Shown here: one piece after another, positions 16,725-25,099 of the stretch
How positions within the stretch are numbered: position 1 is the first letter of the stretch
How the letters are laid out: every line of letters starts with the position of its first letter
NCBI RefSeq assembly: GCF_900116445.1
Contig: NZ_FPBH01000007.1
Coordinates: 1 to 64,000 of the forward strand
Direction: 5' to 3'
Source: Paraburkholderia aspalathi
GTDB taxonomy: Bacteria; Pseudomonadota; Gammaproteobacteria; Burkholderiales; Burkholderiaceae
Length of the DNA: 64,000 nt
Position numbers and translations under genes: made by a program
The notes under the pieces: generated by a model
Database searches by the model: none
What the model saw: only the letters and a program-made list of their open reading frames with translations
What the model was told of the DNA's origin: nothing

Positions 16725-17798
16725 TCAAGCGATACGCAGACCCTGGCCTGGCAGGATTTCCTGAGTTACGACGAACCGGTGTTCCTTTACGGCGTCGTGA
16801 AAGTGTCGATAGTCGCTTTCCTCGAAGGCCGGGGTGTAATCGGCGCGTTCATCACCGTCGCCTTTTGCTTCTATCCCGGTAGCCAGGTACTTCCAGGAGC
16901 CGATACCTTTGTCGATATACGTGGGAATGACTTCCGCCAGATCAGGAATACGTTGCTGGCTTACAGATATAGACAACGTCCGAAGCCGGGCGACGGGGTC
17001 GTCATCCCGATTCTGCGACAACTGTTCTTCCAATGCAGCTCTCACCGCTTCGGGCAGACCGGCAAGCTTTTCGAAAGACACATCCTTGGCAAGATATCCT
17101 CGGATGGCCCGGCACGCCATGTCCGCAGCCGCAATGAAATCCGGAAGATTATCTCGGGTTATCTCCTGCTGCTTGCCGTTGGTGTACTTCCACTTAGCCC
17201 ATGGCTGGTCCGGGTAGTGCAGCGCAGCACCGTGTCCGAGCGGGAAGAATCGCGAAAGCGCGTCCGACTGTAAATCGTCGGTCAGGCGCTCAGTGACATG
17301 TTTGAGATGCTCCATCCAGCTTTCCGGCGAGCAGTCCTCTGCCTCAAGGCTATGGACCCGGTTGTAGTCACTTTCAACGCCAGAAAAACCCTGGTGTGCC
17401 CATGTGTCGACGTAGGTGTGCAGTGTGACACCGAGACGATGCAGTGCGTTTGGTGCATCCGAAGCGCGAATGGCTCGGCGAACCACTTCTCTCGCGATCT
17501 CGCTGTCGGGCTTGCATAGCGCCTTTTCCTCAAGAGTAGCGCCGCTCCCCGCTGGCAAAAAGTGGAACGGCGTCCACACGAGCCGGTTTAGTTGTGATTC
17601 GACATTGTGGTAGTCGAACATTGTATGAGCGCTTGCAAAGCGCTCATAGGTTTCGCCGCCACGGAAAAACAGAAGACCAGTCGTGGTTGCGTCATCCACG
17701 TATTGGCAAGAATGCGCGACGGTAGTTGCTTGTGCAACGTCCAGACCAGCCGTGCGGGCGACCAAGTAAATCACCCCATAATGGAAATCAATGTTCAT
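16725..17798 (-). CDS. DUF6765-type protein, zinc phospholipase C/P1-nuclease-like fold
   Basis: This 357-residue protein starts MNIDFHYGVIYLVARTAGL and contains SQYVDDATTTG, FHFLPAG and GVTLHTYVDTWAHQGFSGVE. The spacing of His and Asp residues (HF/HY near the start, an H-x-x-x-D and W-A-H-Q motif) is that of DUF6765 and the related zinc-dependent phospholipase C/S1-P1 nuclease fold, which binds a metal cluster. No signal peptide is present, unlike secreted phospholipases C. Next to the membrane protein and the caspase/hydrolase operon on the same strand, a lipid- or phosphodiester-cleaving role is plausible but inferred. The ATG is preceded by AAAGAGA. Confidence 0.7.
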   Translation of the reverse strand: MNIDFHYGVIYLVARTAGLDVAQATTVAHSCQYVDDATTTGLLFFRGGETYERFASAHTMFDYHNVESQLNRLVWTPFHFLPAGSGATLEEKALCKPDSEIAREVVRRAIRASDAPNALHRLGVTLHTYVDTWAHQGFSGVESDYNRVHSLEAEDCSPESWMEHLKHVTERLTDDLQSDALSRFFPLGHGAALHYPDQPWAKWKYTNGKQQEITRDNLPDFIAAADMACRAIRGYLAKDVSFEKLAGLPEAVRAALEEQLSQNRDDDPVARLRTLSISVSQQRIPDLAEVIPTYIDKGIGSWKYLATGIEAKGDGDERADYTPAFEESDYRHFHDAVKEHRFVVTQEILPGQGLRIA

Positions 17799-19046
17799 AG
17801 TGTGGTCTCTTTAATTCTAGTAATTGACCCGCGCCGATAGTCGGTACTGTTGGCCGCGAGCCATCGCGCACTATATCCGGAAACTAGATAACTCGCCGAT
17901 ACCTACACATAGATAACCAACTCGGCCAAGGACTAACCAAAGCAGCGACACGCGCTTTGTTACGACGCACTCGCAGGGCTATTGGTTGTAAGTGACCGGC
18001 ATGGTCATCCGAGGCACAGGTGCGTACCACCCTGCCGTTGGCGCTGTAGCCACGACCTATCGGTGATGTTCCCGATCTAACAATGAAGGGCGCACCGAAT
18101 AAGGTAACGAGTTGGTTGTCGGCGCGCTGTGCTCAGCATCGAACGCGAGTGGGGTTGCACTAGCATCCGGTGCCGGGTATCCCCGGAGGCAATGGGCACT
18201 GCGTCCGACGCGTTGCCGGAATGTGCTTGTCCGCTTGTCGCCACAGCAGGCGACGCAACCTTCCAATTACCATCGGCATAACGCGATGGTCTCTGAGGCG
18301 ACGCGGCTGTCATTGAACGAGACGTTTCAGGCTCGAATCAGTGACGTTCTGCGGCATATCGGGCGCGGTGTCCCGACGACGAATCCGAAATCGTCTACGT
18401 GGAGTTGCAGAAACAGTTTGATCGCGCAGTGTCGATTGAACGCTTCAAAGACTCCCGGTTGTTTCTCCGCGAGATGCAGCCTGCAATTTCATATGCCCGG
18501 GTCATGTACACCAACGCGACAAATCGTTCCGCAAAGAGCGCGAATGGCGGCGCGGCGCTCGCGGACAGTACGACACCAAATTTCGTTGCTGCATCAGTCC
18601 GTTAGGCCTGCGGCGCCGCAGTTGCCCACAGCATTGCGACAGGAACTGTGGACAACTTCCGCCGAGCGCTGGCGCACGGTTTGGCAGTTCTATGGGCCGC
18701 TTGACTTGGCCTTCTGCGCCATGTGTTGCGCCGGGACGGATACGGACGCGACGAGCATTCACATCCCACAAGCGCCGCCCTGTGTATCCGTGTGCTGACG
18801 CAACGCAAGCGTTAGACTCTTGAACTAGCGCTGTAAGCAAGTCTATCTGCAGGACATAGCTTCGAACTGGTTTTGAAATCGGCGACAGTCACAACGGTAT
18901 GCTGCACCTGAGGAAACCAACATCGTCGAATTTCCTTGAGGAAATTTTCCGCGCCCGTGGCGATGGGCGATGGGCGACCCAAAAAGCATTCTAGCGACGG
19001 GGACGTCAAAGACGCATCCGTCGCGGCCAAGACCTTCGATTAGTCG
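17799..19046. other. Intergenic region with unrecognised coding-like fragments
   Basis: No intact gene is supported. A plus-strand open stretch at 18345-18605, containing ELQKQFDRAVSIERFKDSRL, lacks a start context and is preceded in another frame by MVSEATRLSLNETFQARISD (18285-18345), so it looks like a broken gene that I cannot identify. The rest shows no recurrent structure by eye. The promoter of the DUF6765 gene should lie just right of 17798. Confidence 0.35.
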
Positions 19047-19178
19047 TTACTTTTTCTTGGGATCGTGGGTTGGGAGCGATGGATGCTTCGGTTTGGTTGG
19101 CGGATTCACGTGATGTCTTCTGTCATCTTTGCCATCATCGCGTTTCGGCTTCGGTCCAGGATTGATGTGATTTGACAT
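19047..19178 (-). CDS. Possible 43-residue basic peptide, Pro/Lys/His-rich
   Basis: An open frame from ATG at 19178 to TAA at 19047 encodes a hydrophilic peptide that starts MSNHINPGPKPKRDDGKDD and ends PTHDPKKK. The composition (Pro, Lys, Asp, His; no hydrophobic core) is that of short hypothetical proteins often annotated in Burkholderiaceae. The upstream site (GGGGTAAG) is weak. It lies between the decayed region and the right-hand 500-bp repeat. Function unknown; it could be spurious. Confidence 0.35.
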   Translation of the reverse strand: MSNHINPGPKPKRDDGKDDRRHHVNPPTKPKHPSLPTHDPKKK

Positions 19179-19487
19179 GATGATTGCTTACCCCGTACTA
19201 GGTGAGTGAACGTTGGAACTTGCAAATCTCTACCCCTAGGTCGCCACGGTGCAGTGCAGCGCCTTCACCTAGCCCACCACTACTTTCTCTGCCCCAAAAG
19301 GCATCTGCACAACGGTCCTCCATTGCAGCACAAGATTAACATTACTGAGTTCGGAGTGCGTTCCTCAAAAAGCAATGAACGAGCGCTGTGGGGGCTACCG
19401 TTTCGACCGACGACTCTTGAGCGTCGACAAGCGATAGATCTTCGCGGAGACAGACGAACCGTTGCACGTACCTCATCCCCGAGAAGG

Positions 19488-19987
19488 TCGACCGCCTGCC
19501 AGCGCCGTAATGGGTAGCAGCTCGCGCGTCAGCCGTTGATGAGACGACTGTAGGCGAAAAGTAAAAGGCGCAAAACAACTCACCTGCGGCTATTGTGCCG
19601 AGCAACCGGGCAGGTTACCGTCAGGCTCTCCGTCGAATTGCTCACCTCGACTGGCGAGCACCAATATGCACGAAATCAGGCTTGGACGCTGCGATAGCCC
19701 GACGCCTACCCGGTTGACCTCCGAGTAGTCGTGCTTTTCGCCAGAATGCCCGCGCATCAAGGGATGCTACGTGTCCCCCGCCCGCGCCTTCGCGGATGGC
19801 GAAAGAACGATCGTCCGCGAATCAAGCGTACCGGGCTTCCCAGGCGTTTCGAAACGAAAATTTGGATATTCCCGACCGCCCATCTGGACTCTACACTGCA
19901 CCGGTCGGTCTTCGCCTAGCGGTTGCCTTGGATTTTAGGGTGACCTTGCCGCGTCCGAGTCGCGCTAAACTTCGTACCTACACGTCT
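19488..19987. repeat. About 500-bp direct repeat, copy 2
   Basis: This is the partner of 8234-8735, in the same orientation and 11.25 kb away. It ends at CACGTCT, about a dozen bases before the ribosome-binding site of the gene at 20011, so in this copy it could serve as a long leader or promoter region. In copy 1 the matching position is followed by an unrelated recombinase remnant. Both are diverged, so the duplication is not recent. Confidence 0.85.
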
Positions 19988-20010
19988 TCTGATATCACAG
20001 GAGACGTTTT

Positions 20011-21027
20011 ATGTGGCTGGATCGTTTTGAGCGAGTTGATGGTCAACTCATGGCCGTCGGAATTACACAATCAGGTAGCCAAAGTCTGCTAACCCCTGAG
20101 CAGATGCAGACATCCAATCTTGGCTCGGGAAGGTACAAAGCGATCACGCTAGACACATCATTCGCTCGATGGGAACGTACTTCAGCGTGCGAATACGCAA
20201 CGGCATTTGAGATCACATCCAGCATAACGGACCGTCACGGAATGTTTTCAATCCCGTATGAAGGTGGGAACATTGTCTTTCCAGCCTGGGAGCTTCAACG
20301 CACGTTGCTTGGCGCACCCGCCACCGTCGCCAATCATGTTTATCGCCCAGGCGGCCTGGAACTACTGTGTTCCCCTGTGTGCAACTCAGACAACTTCACC
20401 ATTGCATTGCCAGTTGGAAGAGAACTCGGTCCAAGGCAGCGCAGTGACGTCCTGACCGAGAGGCTTACGTGGTTTTATGCGTATCCTTCCGCTTATCGTG
20501 CCTGGAACAGCATCTATCGCCATGCGTGCTCCGGTCGAATCGACATCGACCTCCCTAGTGCAGACGTCCAGTTATCCGCCCACGGTAGAATCATCGATGG
20601 CGTTTTCTATGCAAGGCGTATCTATGTGCTCACGCTGGCCCCTCTCGAGCCACCCTTGGATTGGGCAAAAACCGACAGGGAAATCTACCATTTCGTCAAC
20701 GGACGGATGCGACACGTCAAGTCGCGTCAAACCGGGGACCCTCGGCTGCGTCCAATCGGTGATCGGTGGAACCTGACTGATGGCGAATGGATGGTCGTCG
20801 AGAAATTCGTCTTTCCTCAACGGTCATCCAGTCGACGGTGGAGTTGCAATGTTCGAGACGCCGTCGACGGTGTCATCGTCAAGATGGGAACGGGAATGAG
20901 TTGGGCAGGACTAGATAACTCGCGAGCCAAAGCATATGTCAGCAAACAGCTATATGGACGCATGAAGACCAATGGACGCTGGGACCAAATCGCTGAGTTC
21001 CTTGCAAGCAGTAGACAGCAGGACTAA
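20011..21027 (+). CDS. Two-domain protein with IS5/DUF4096-like C-terminal domain
   Basis: The ATG follows CAGGAGACGTTTT. Residues 1-235 hold a domain I cannot name with certainty: DRHGMFSIPYEGGNIVFPAW followed by ELQRTLLGAP, then long beta-rich stretches; the pattern loosely recalls TnsE-type proteins. Residues about 250-335 read RWNLTDGEWMVVEKFVFPQ, RDAVDGVIVKMGTGMSW and YGRMKTNGRWDQIAEFLA, which matches the helix-turn-helix domain (DUF4096) that normally opens IS5-family transposases. There is no transposase catalytic domain after it. A role in target recognition for a mobile element, or a regulator derived from one, is possible. Directly upstream is the 500-bp repeat. Confidence 0.6.
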   Translation: MWLDRFERVDGQLMAVGITQSGSQSLLTPEQMQTSNLGSGRYKAITLDTSFARWERTSACEYATAFEITSSITDRHGMFSIPYEGGNIVFPAWELQRTLLGAPATVANHVYRPGGLELLCSPVCNSDNFTIALPVGRELGPRQRSDVLTERLTWFYAYPSAYRAWNSIYRHACSGRIDIDLPSADVQLSAHGRIIDGVFYARRIYVLTLAPLEPPLDWAKTDREIYHFVNGRMRHVKSRQTGDPRLRPIGDRWNLTDGEWMVVEKFVFPQRSSSRRWSCNVRDAVDGVIVKMGTGMSWAGLDNSRAKAYVSKQLYGRMKTNGRWDQIAEFLASSRQQD

Positions 21028-21133
21028 GGATGCGACGGAGTTCGCCGCTGCCACAGTCTAACGGAGCAGAAATCTTTCGGGTCGAATATGAGTGGAATTC
21101 CAATGGATTCGGCGTCATCGAGTCCATGTTCGC

Positions 21134-21628
21134 CTACTTCATCGGCCAGACCTTGTGTTCCCGATCGAGCAGGACAAGGAAGAACGCCGCCTTCGACCTG
21201 AATCCGTGAACACGCAATTTACCTTGGTCTACACGAAGCTCAAAGAATCTGATGTCTTCGGAGATCAGTTTTCGCACATCTTCAAAGTGGTCGCGGATCG
21301 CCTTGTCAACATGATTTATGTCGTAGGGCGTATAAGCCAACCCACGCTTGCCACCTTCCTTCGAACTAGTCACAAGGACCTGTTTCCAGGTTCTCTTCCT
21401 TAGTTCTTCAATGAAGCTGCTGAACTGCTTAAGCTCATCCTTCTCCCAGTCCGAGAAGCACTCAAACGAATCTCGAAAGTATTTGAGTACGACGAACGGC
21501 GTATGGTCGTCGTATGAGCCTCCAACGTTGCTCGGGATCAGTGAATGGACTTTCGCTTCAGCTGGCGTAATCCTGACTTGACTTTCAATCTGGGCCTTAA
21601 TGGCTTCCTTGGGCAGCTTTTTGACCAT
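21134..21628 (-). CDS. Hypothetical protein overlapping a Panacea-domain gene (candidate toxin)
   Basis: A 164-residue soluble protein. Its C-terminal half (DINHVDKAIRDHFEDVRKLI, then RFFELRVDQGKLRVHGFRSK and FFLVLLDREHKVWPM) has the look of proteins found next to Panacea antitoxins, with a small beta sheet ending in a L-D-R-(E/D)-H motif. The start overlaps the end of the Panacea gene by 32 bases, so the two are cotranscribed. Kurata and colleagues described Panacea-domain antitoxins paired with diverse toxins (PanA/PanT). By position this would be the toxin, but I see no catalytic motif, so the call is inferential. Confidence 0.5.
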   Translation of the reverse strand: MVKKLPKEAIKAQIESQVRITPAEAKVHSLIPSNVGGSYDDHTPFVVLKYFRDSFECFSDWEKDELKQFSSFIEELRKRTWKQVLVTSSKEGGKRGLAYTPYDINHVDKAIRDHFEDVRKLISEDIRFFELRVDQGKLRVHGFRSKAAFFLVLLDREHKVWPMK

Positions 21629-22088
21629 TGAGTGCTTCAGCGTACGTTCTCAGATAGTAGTCGCGAATGAGCTCAAGCTTAATTGGCTCCTCGCATCGTG
21701 CCTCTGGTGGGAGATCCCCTCGTGTCAGCTTCCAGGGGTCCTCCGCATGCGTCATTTGCTCGAGTCGCTTCGCCGAGTAGTCTCCATAGATGTCTACCAC
21801 CTGCTCAAGAATCTCTTCCGATTCTTCGTCTATGCCTTCTGCTGCACCGTCAACTGGCAACGCCTCCCAACCCAATCCCTTGAACACATGGAAGACTGAG
21901 GGCACAACCGGTCCATGCGCCCATGCCTGCATGCCTTCCTCAAACAGTGGACGCTCAAGCAACATCAAGTGCCACGCCTGCGCGAAGTACAGAAGCTTCT
22001 GAACCTTCAAATGCGTAACATTGTCACCCGAATCAGGGTTGGTCAAACGGTGAATAAACCAGTTTGCGACAGAAATCGGCGTTGCCAT
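21597..22088 (-). CDS. Panacea-domain protein (SocA/GepA-like antitoxin)
   Basis: ATG at 22088 is chosen because AAGGAG lies just upstream and the family usually starts M-x-x-x-x-(V/I)-A-N-(W/Y); this gives 163 residues. The motif SVANWFIHRL, then NVTHLKVQKLLYFAQAWHL, and MQAWAHGPVVPSVFHVFKG is the Panacea signature (K-L-Q/K-K-L-L-Y-F, W-x-x-G-P-V). Such proteins act as antitoxins, as in the proteolytic adaptor SocA of Caulobacter and PanA proteins. It lies directly before and overlaps the 164-residue partner, giving antitoxin-toxin order. An XRE regulator gene lies 190 bp upstream on the same strand. Confidence 0.85.
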   Translation of the reverse strand: MATPISVANWFIHRLTNPDSGDNVTHLKVQKLLYFAQAWHLMLLERPLFEEGMQAWAHGPVVPSVFHVFKGLGWEALPVDGAAEGIDEESEEILEQVVDIYGDYSAKRLEQMTHAEDPWKLTRGDLPPEARCEEPIKLELIRDYYLRTYAEALNGQKAAQGSH

Positions 22089-22281
22089 TACGGCTCCTTG
22101 ATAGCAGTTGCCTTCGTATAGCACCTGACCTTAAATATTCTCAAAAGCAAGTTGCCCGCAGTATCGTGAGTTTCTGCAGCCGAACCATCATCACCTGAGC
22201 GACCACTGACACACTTCCTCTCGCTTGGCTCGACCCAAGGGGGCCGTTTACCTCTCGGACTTCACGACTATCCCGCCGAAT

Positions 22282-22626
22282 TCAGTGGCTTTCCATGCTC
22301 GACGCAACCACCTGGGAGGTAACGACGCTTCGCCCCTGCGAACCCACGTCTCGCTCCACCCCCTGTACGCCCCCTCCCGGCTGAACGTCCTCAAGCAACG
22401 GCAGCACGTCGGATATGGACACCTCAAGCACCTCACAAATTCGGTAGAGCACGTGCAATGGCACCTTTTGGTTTCCCTGCTCAATGTTCGTTATCGAAGT
22501 GCGCTCAAGTCCGACTTCGTTCGCGAGCGCACTCTGGGTCAACTTGCCCTTTGGACCGTGAGCCCCCGCGCGCAACTGCTTCAGCCGCTCGCCCAATGCC
22601 GCGTATAGGCGCTTTTCGTCAACCAT
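22282..22626 (-). CDS. XRE-family (Cro/CI-type) helix-turn-helix regulator
   Basis: A 114-residue protein with a clear HTH_3 domain at residues 8-65: LGERLKQLR, then LTQSALANEVGLERTSITNI and EQGNQKVPLHVLYRICEVLE. The C-terminal 40 residues are low-complexity. Similar regulators are often followed by a second gene (commonly an ImmA/IrrE metallopeptidase); here nothing intact follows before the Panacea pair 190 bp downstream. It may control that pair or be a leftover of a mobile element. The start is ATG at 22626. Confidence 0.8.
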   Translation of the reverse strand: MVDEKRLYAALGERLKQLRAGAHGPKGKLTQSALANEVGLERTSITNIEQGNQKVPLHVLYRICEVLEVSISDVLPLLEDVQPGGGVQGVERDVGSQGRSVVTSQVVASSMESH

Positions 22627-23163
22627 GATTCATCCAATAGCGTGCGTACTCTGACGACCCGGCAACTGTAGTAGGATCTGCCCCGGATGTCAATAATATT
22701 GACATCCGAACAGCCGTTTGCCGATTCCTCACCTAGAGCACCTTCCGCATTGCGTCGCGGCGAGTCGGCCAAGGCTGCAAGCACACGTATCACAACACAC
22801 ATCACCAAAAAGCGCTGCACCAGTCGGCCCCATGCCAATTCCCGCTTTTGCTCGGCAGCCGAATGACATCACTCGACATGAACACAGCCGCATATCTACA
22901 TTGTAAGAGTGAGACAGAGGACGCCCCCTTTCGCGCACTCACCCCAGTCGACCGTCTGCTGTCGAATGATTCGGTAGACCAATTGCGATATCGACATTGG
23001 TCCGCACCCAGAACAGGTTTCGTTTGTCTCTTGCGAAACGAAGCGTGCGGTGCACAGGTCAAATTTATTTGTTTGAGCCTTAAGCCCAAGTTTAAAGAAA
23101 TTTATTAAAAATCAGTAGGTTACCGGGACAAATCAAAACAGGTTTCGTTTGTACGTCACCATC
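22627..23163. other. Intergenic region at the accessory/core boundary, with 16-bp direct repeat
   Basis: No gene is supported. AACAGGTTTCGTTTGT occurs at 23012-23027 and again at 23137-23152, just before the transporter start at 23164. Beyond this point the sequence becomes clearly more GC-rich. The repeats may be regulator sites for the exporter gene or footprints of an integration event. Confidence 0.4.
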
Positions 23164-24636
23164 ATGAACTATCCCAATACCCCCGTCTCGCCGGCCCTCG
23201 GCCGCGTCCTTGCGACCGTCAGCATCGGCTTCGTCGTCACGCAGCTTGACGTGACCATCGTCAACATCGCGCTGCCAAAGATCGGCGCAGACCTGCATGC
23301 AGACGTTGCTGGCCTGCAGTGGGTTGTCGACGCGTACACGCTCGCGTTCGCCGTGCTGATGCTTTCGGCAGGCGCGCTCGGGGACCGGCTCGGCACACGG
23401 CGCATGTACGCGGCCGGCATCGTGCTGTTTGCGCTCGCGTCGCTCGCTTGCGGACTGGCGCTCGATGCCACCATGCTGGTTGCCGCGCGCGCCGTGCAAG
23501 GCATCGGCGCCGCCGCCATGCTGCCGAACTCGCTCGCGCTACTCAATCAGTCATACGGCCACGATCCGAAGCTCCGGGCACGCGCCGTCGGACTGTGGAC
23601 CGCCGCGGGCGCGATTTCGATCGCGGCCGGACCGGTGGTCGGTGGTGTGCTGATTGCGGCGTTCGGCTGGCGCAGCATCTTTCTCGTCAATCTGCCGATT
23701 TGCGTAGCCGGTTTGCTGGCGACTTTGCTTTGGGTGCCGCGGTCTGGGTCCGCGCGGAAAATCGCGCAAGGAGTGGCTTCGGCTACGACCACAGCAATCC
23801 CCCGTGGCATCGATCTGAGCGGCCAGACCCTTGCGATCGTCGCGCTCACCGCCTTCGTCGCCGCCGTGATCGAATGGCGGCCGCTGGGGTTGAGCCATCC
23901 GCTGGTCGCCGGCGGTTTCATACTCGCTCTGCTCGCTGCCGGCGCCTTTATCGTCGTGGAATCGCGTGTCGCGGCACCGATGTTGCCGCTCTCGCTATTC
24001 AGCAAGCGCACCTTCAATGCGGCGGTGCTGTTCGGCATCTGCGTGAATCTGACGTACTACGGCATGGTATTCGTGCTGAGCCTGTATTTGCAGCGCGTAC
24101 GCGGCTATACCCCGCTGCAGGCGGGCCTCGCGTTCCTGCCGTTGACGGGCGGCTTTCTACTTTCGAACGTGGCGAGCGGCTGGGTGGTCGGGCGCTTTGG
24201 GGTACGTGTGCCGATGATCGCCGGCGCAATCACCGCAGGGCTCGGCTACGGCCTGCTGCATTTCGTCGATGTGTCCACGCCGCTCATCGGCTTGCTGTTG
24301 CCGTTCCTGCTAATTCCGTCCGGAATGGGTCTCGCGGTTCCGGCGATGACGACCGCCGTGCTGGCTTCCGTCGAAGCGCAGCGCGCCGGCACTGCGTCCG
24401 CCGTGCTGAATACCGCCCGGCAAGCAGGCGGTGCGGTGGGTGTGGCTGCCTTCGGCGCGTTGGCAAGCGGCGCGGCTGCCACGCAGATCGTCGCGGGGAT
24501 GCAGGCCGCGACGGCCATCTCGGTCGGTTTGCTGGTGGTTGGTGGCGTAATGGGCTGCCTTGTTCATCCGGAGCCGCAGGCGTCGGCCTTGAGGCCGCAC
24601 GAGACTTGTCGTGGGCAAGTTGGCAAATCGCACTGA
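23164..24636 (+). CDS. MFS drug:H+ antiporter, DHA2 (EmrB/QacA) family
   Basis: A 490-residue protein from the ATG at 23164 with about 14 hydrophobic helices, as expected for DHA2. It has motif D1 near the start (QLDVTIVNIALPKIGADLHA), motif A as GALGDRLGTRR, and motif C-like AAGPVVGGVLIAAFGWRSIF, which marks antiporters. It likely exports drugs or metabolites across the inner membrane in exchange for protons. It has no membrane-fusion partner next to it, so it may work alone. A repeated element lies in its upstream region. Confidence 0.9.
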   Translation: MNYPNTPVSPALGRVLATVSIGFVVTQLDVTIVNIALPKIGADLHADVAGLQWVVDAYTLAFAVLMLSAGALGDRLGTRRMYAAGIVLFALASLACGLALDATMLVAARAVQGIGAAAMLPNSLALLNQSYGHDPKLRARAVGLWTAAGAISIAAGPVVGGVLIAAFGWRSIFLVNLPICVAGLLATLLWVPRSGSARKIAQGVASATTTAIPRGIDLSGQTLAIVALTAFVAAVIEWRPLGLSHPLVAGGFILALLAAGAFIVVESRVAAPMLPLSLFSKRTFNAAVLFGICVNLTYYGMVFVLSLYLQRVRGYTPLQAGLAFLPLTGGFLLSNVASGWVVGRFGVRVPMIAGAITAGLGYGLLHFVDVSTPLIGLLLPFLLIPSGMGLAVPAMTTAVLASVEAQRAGTASAVLNTARQAGGAVGVAAFGALASGAAATQIVAGMQAATAISVGLLVVGGVMGCLVHPEPQASALRPHETCRGQVGKSH

Positions 24637-24667
24637 ACATCGCACCGATTCAACCTGAGTGCAAAAC

Positions 24668-24702
24668 AAGACCCCACGATGCTTAGGCATCGCAGGAGTC
24701 TT
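24668..24702 (+). terminator. Hairpin after the DHA2 exporter gene
   Basis: An imperfect stem: GATGC (24679-24683 region) pairs with GCATC across a TTAG loop, extended by GAC...GTC arms, followed by TTCTTTC. It lies between convergent genes and may serve both. Confidence 0.5.
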
Positions 24703-24762
24703 CTTTCAACGCTTATACGGCGCCAGCAGGCGCGATACAACTCGCGCTGCCTCCGCACGTAT

Positions 24763-25035
24763 TTACAGCGGAGCTTCCTGAATCGTGCCGGTGTCGATCG
24801 CGCGTTCGATCAATCCTTCGTTTTGCGCCTTGGTGATCGCGTCGGCGATCAGTTTTTCCGGCTGCTCGATTTCGGCCTTGATCGTGCTGATAAGACCTGA
24901 TGCATCCAGAACCACCAGCGTTTTCGCCGAATCGGCAAGGCTGATGATGACGCGATGCGGCGTAGGCCCTTCGCCGAGACTTGCACACAACTGCGTGACC
25001 TTGCCGCCAATGGTTTGCTCAAAGCTTTGAATCAT
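24763..25035 (-). CDS. Conserved hypothetical protein, about 90 residues
   Basis: The protein starts MIQSFEQTIGGKVTQLCASL and contains PHRVIISLADSAKTLVVLDA, then a charged helix (EIEQPEKLIADAITKAQNEG). It looks like a small soluble alpha/beta protein. AAGGGAG lies before the ATG. It is the last gene of a minus-strand run that includes DoxX. I do not recognise the family and assign no function. Confidence 0.6.
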   Translation of the reverse strand: MIQSFEQTIGGKVTQLCASLGEGPTPHRVIISLADSAKTLVVLDASGLISTIKAEIEQPEKLIADAITKAQNEGLIERAIDTGTIQEAPL

Positions 25036-25099
25036 TATTTGCTCCCTTGATTACAACCACAATCAAAAGCGACCTGCACAGACTACCTCAATTGCGTGA

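Noticed and set aside
18112..18798. 228-codon plus-strand frame
   Set aside because: Mixed composition with homology-like segments in two different frames and no ribosome-binding site; treated as decayed sequence.
23319..24686. 455-codon plus-strand frame overlapping the DHA2 exporter
   Set aside because: Shifted-frame shadow dominated by Arg; the exporter frame carries all family motifs.
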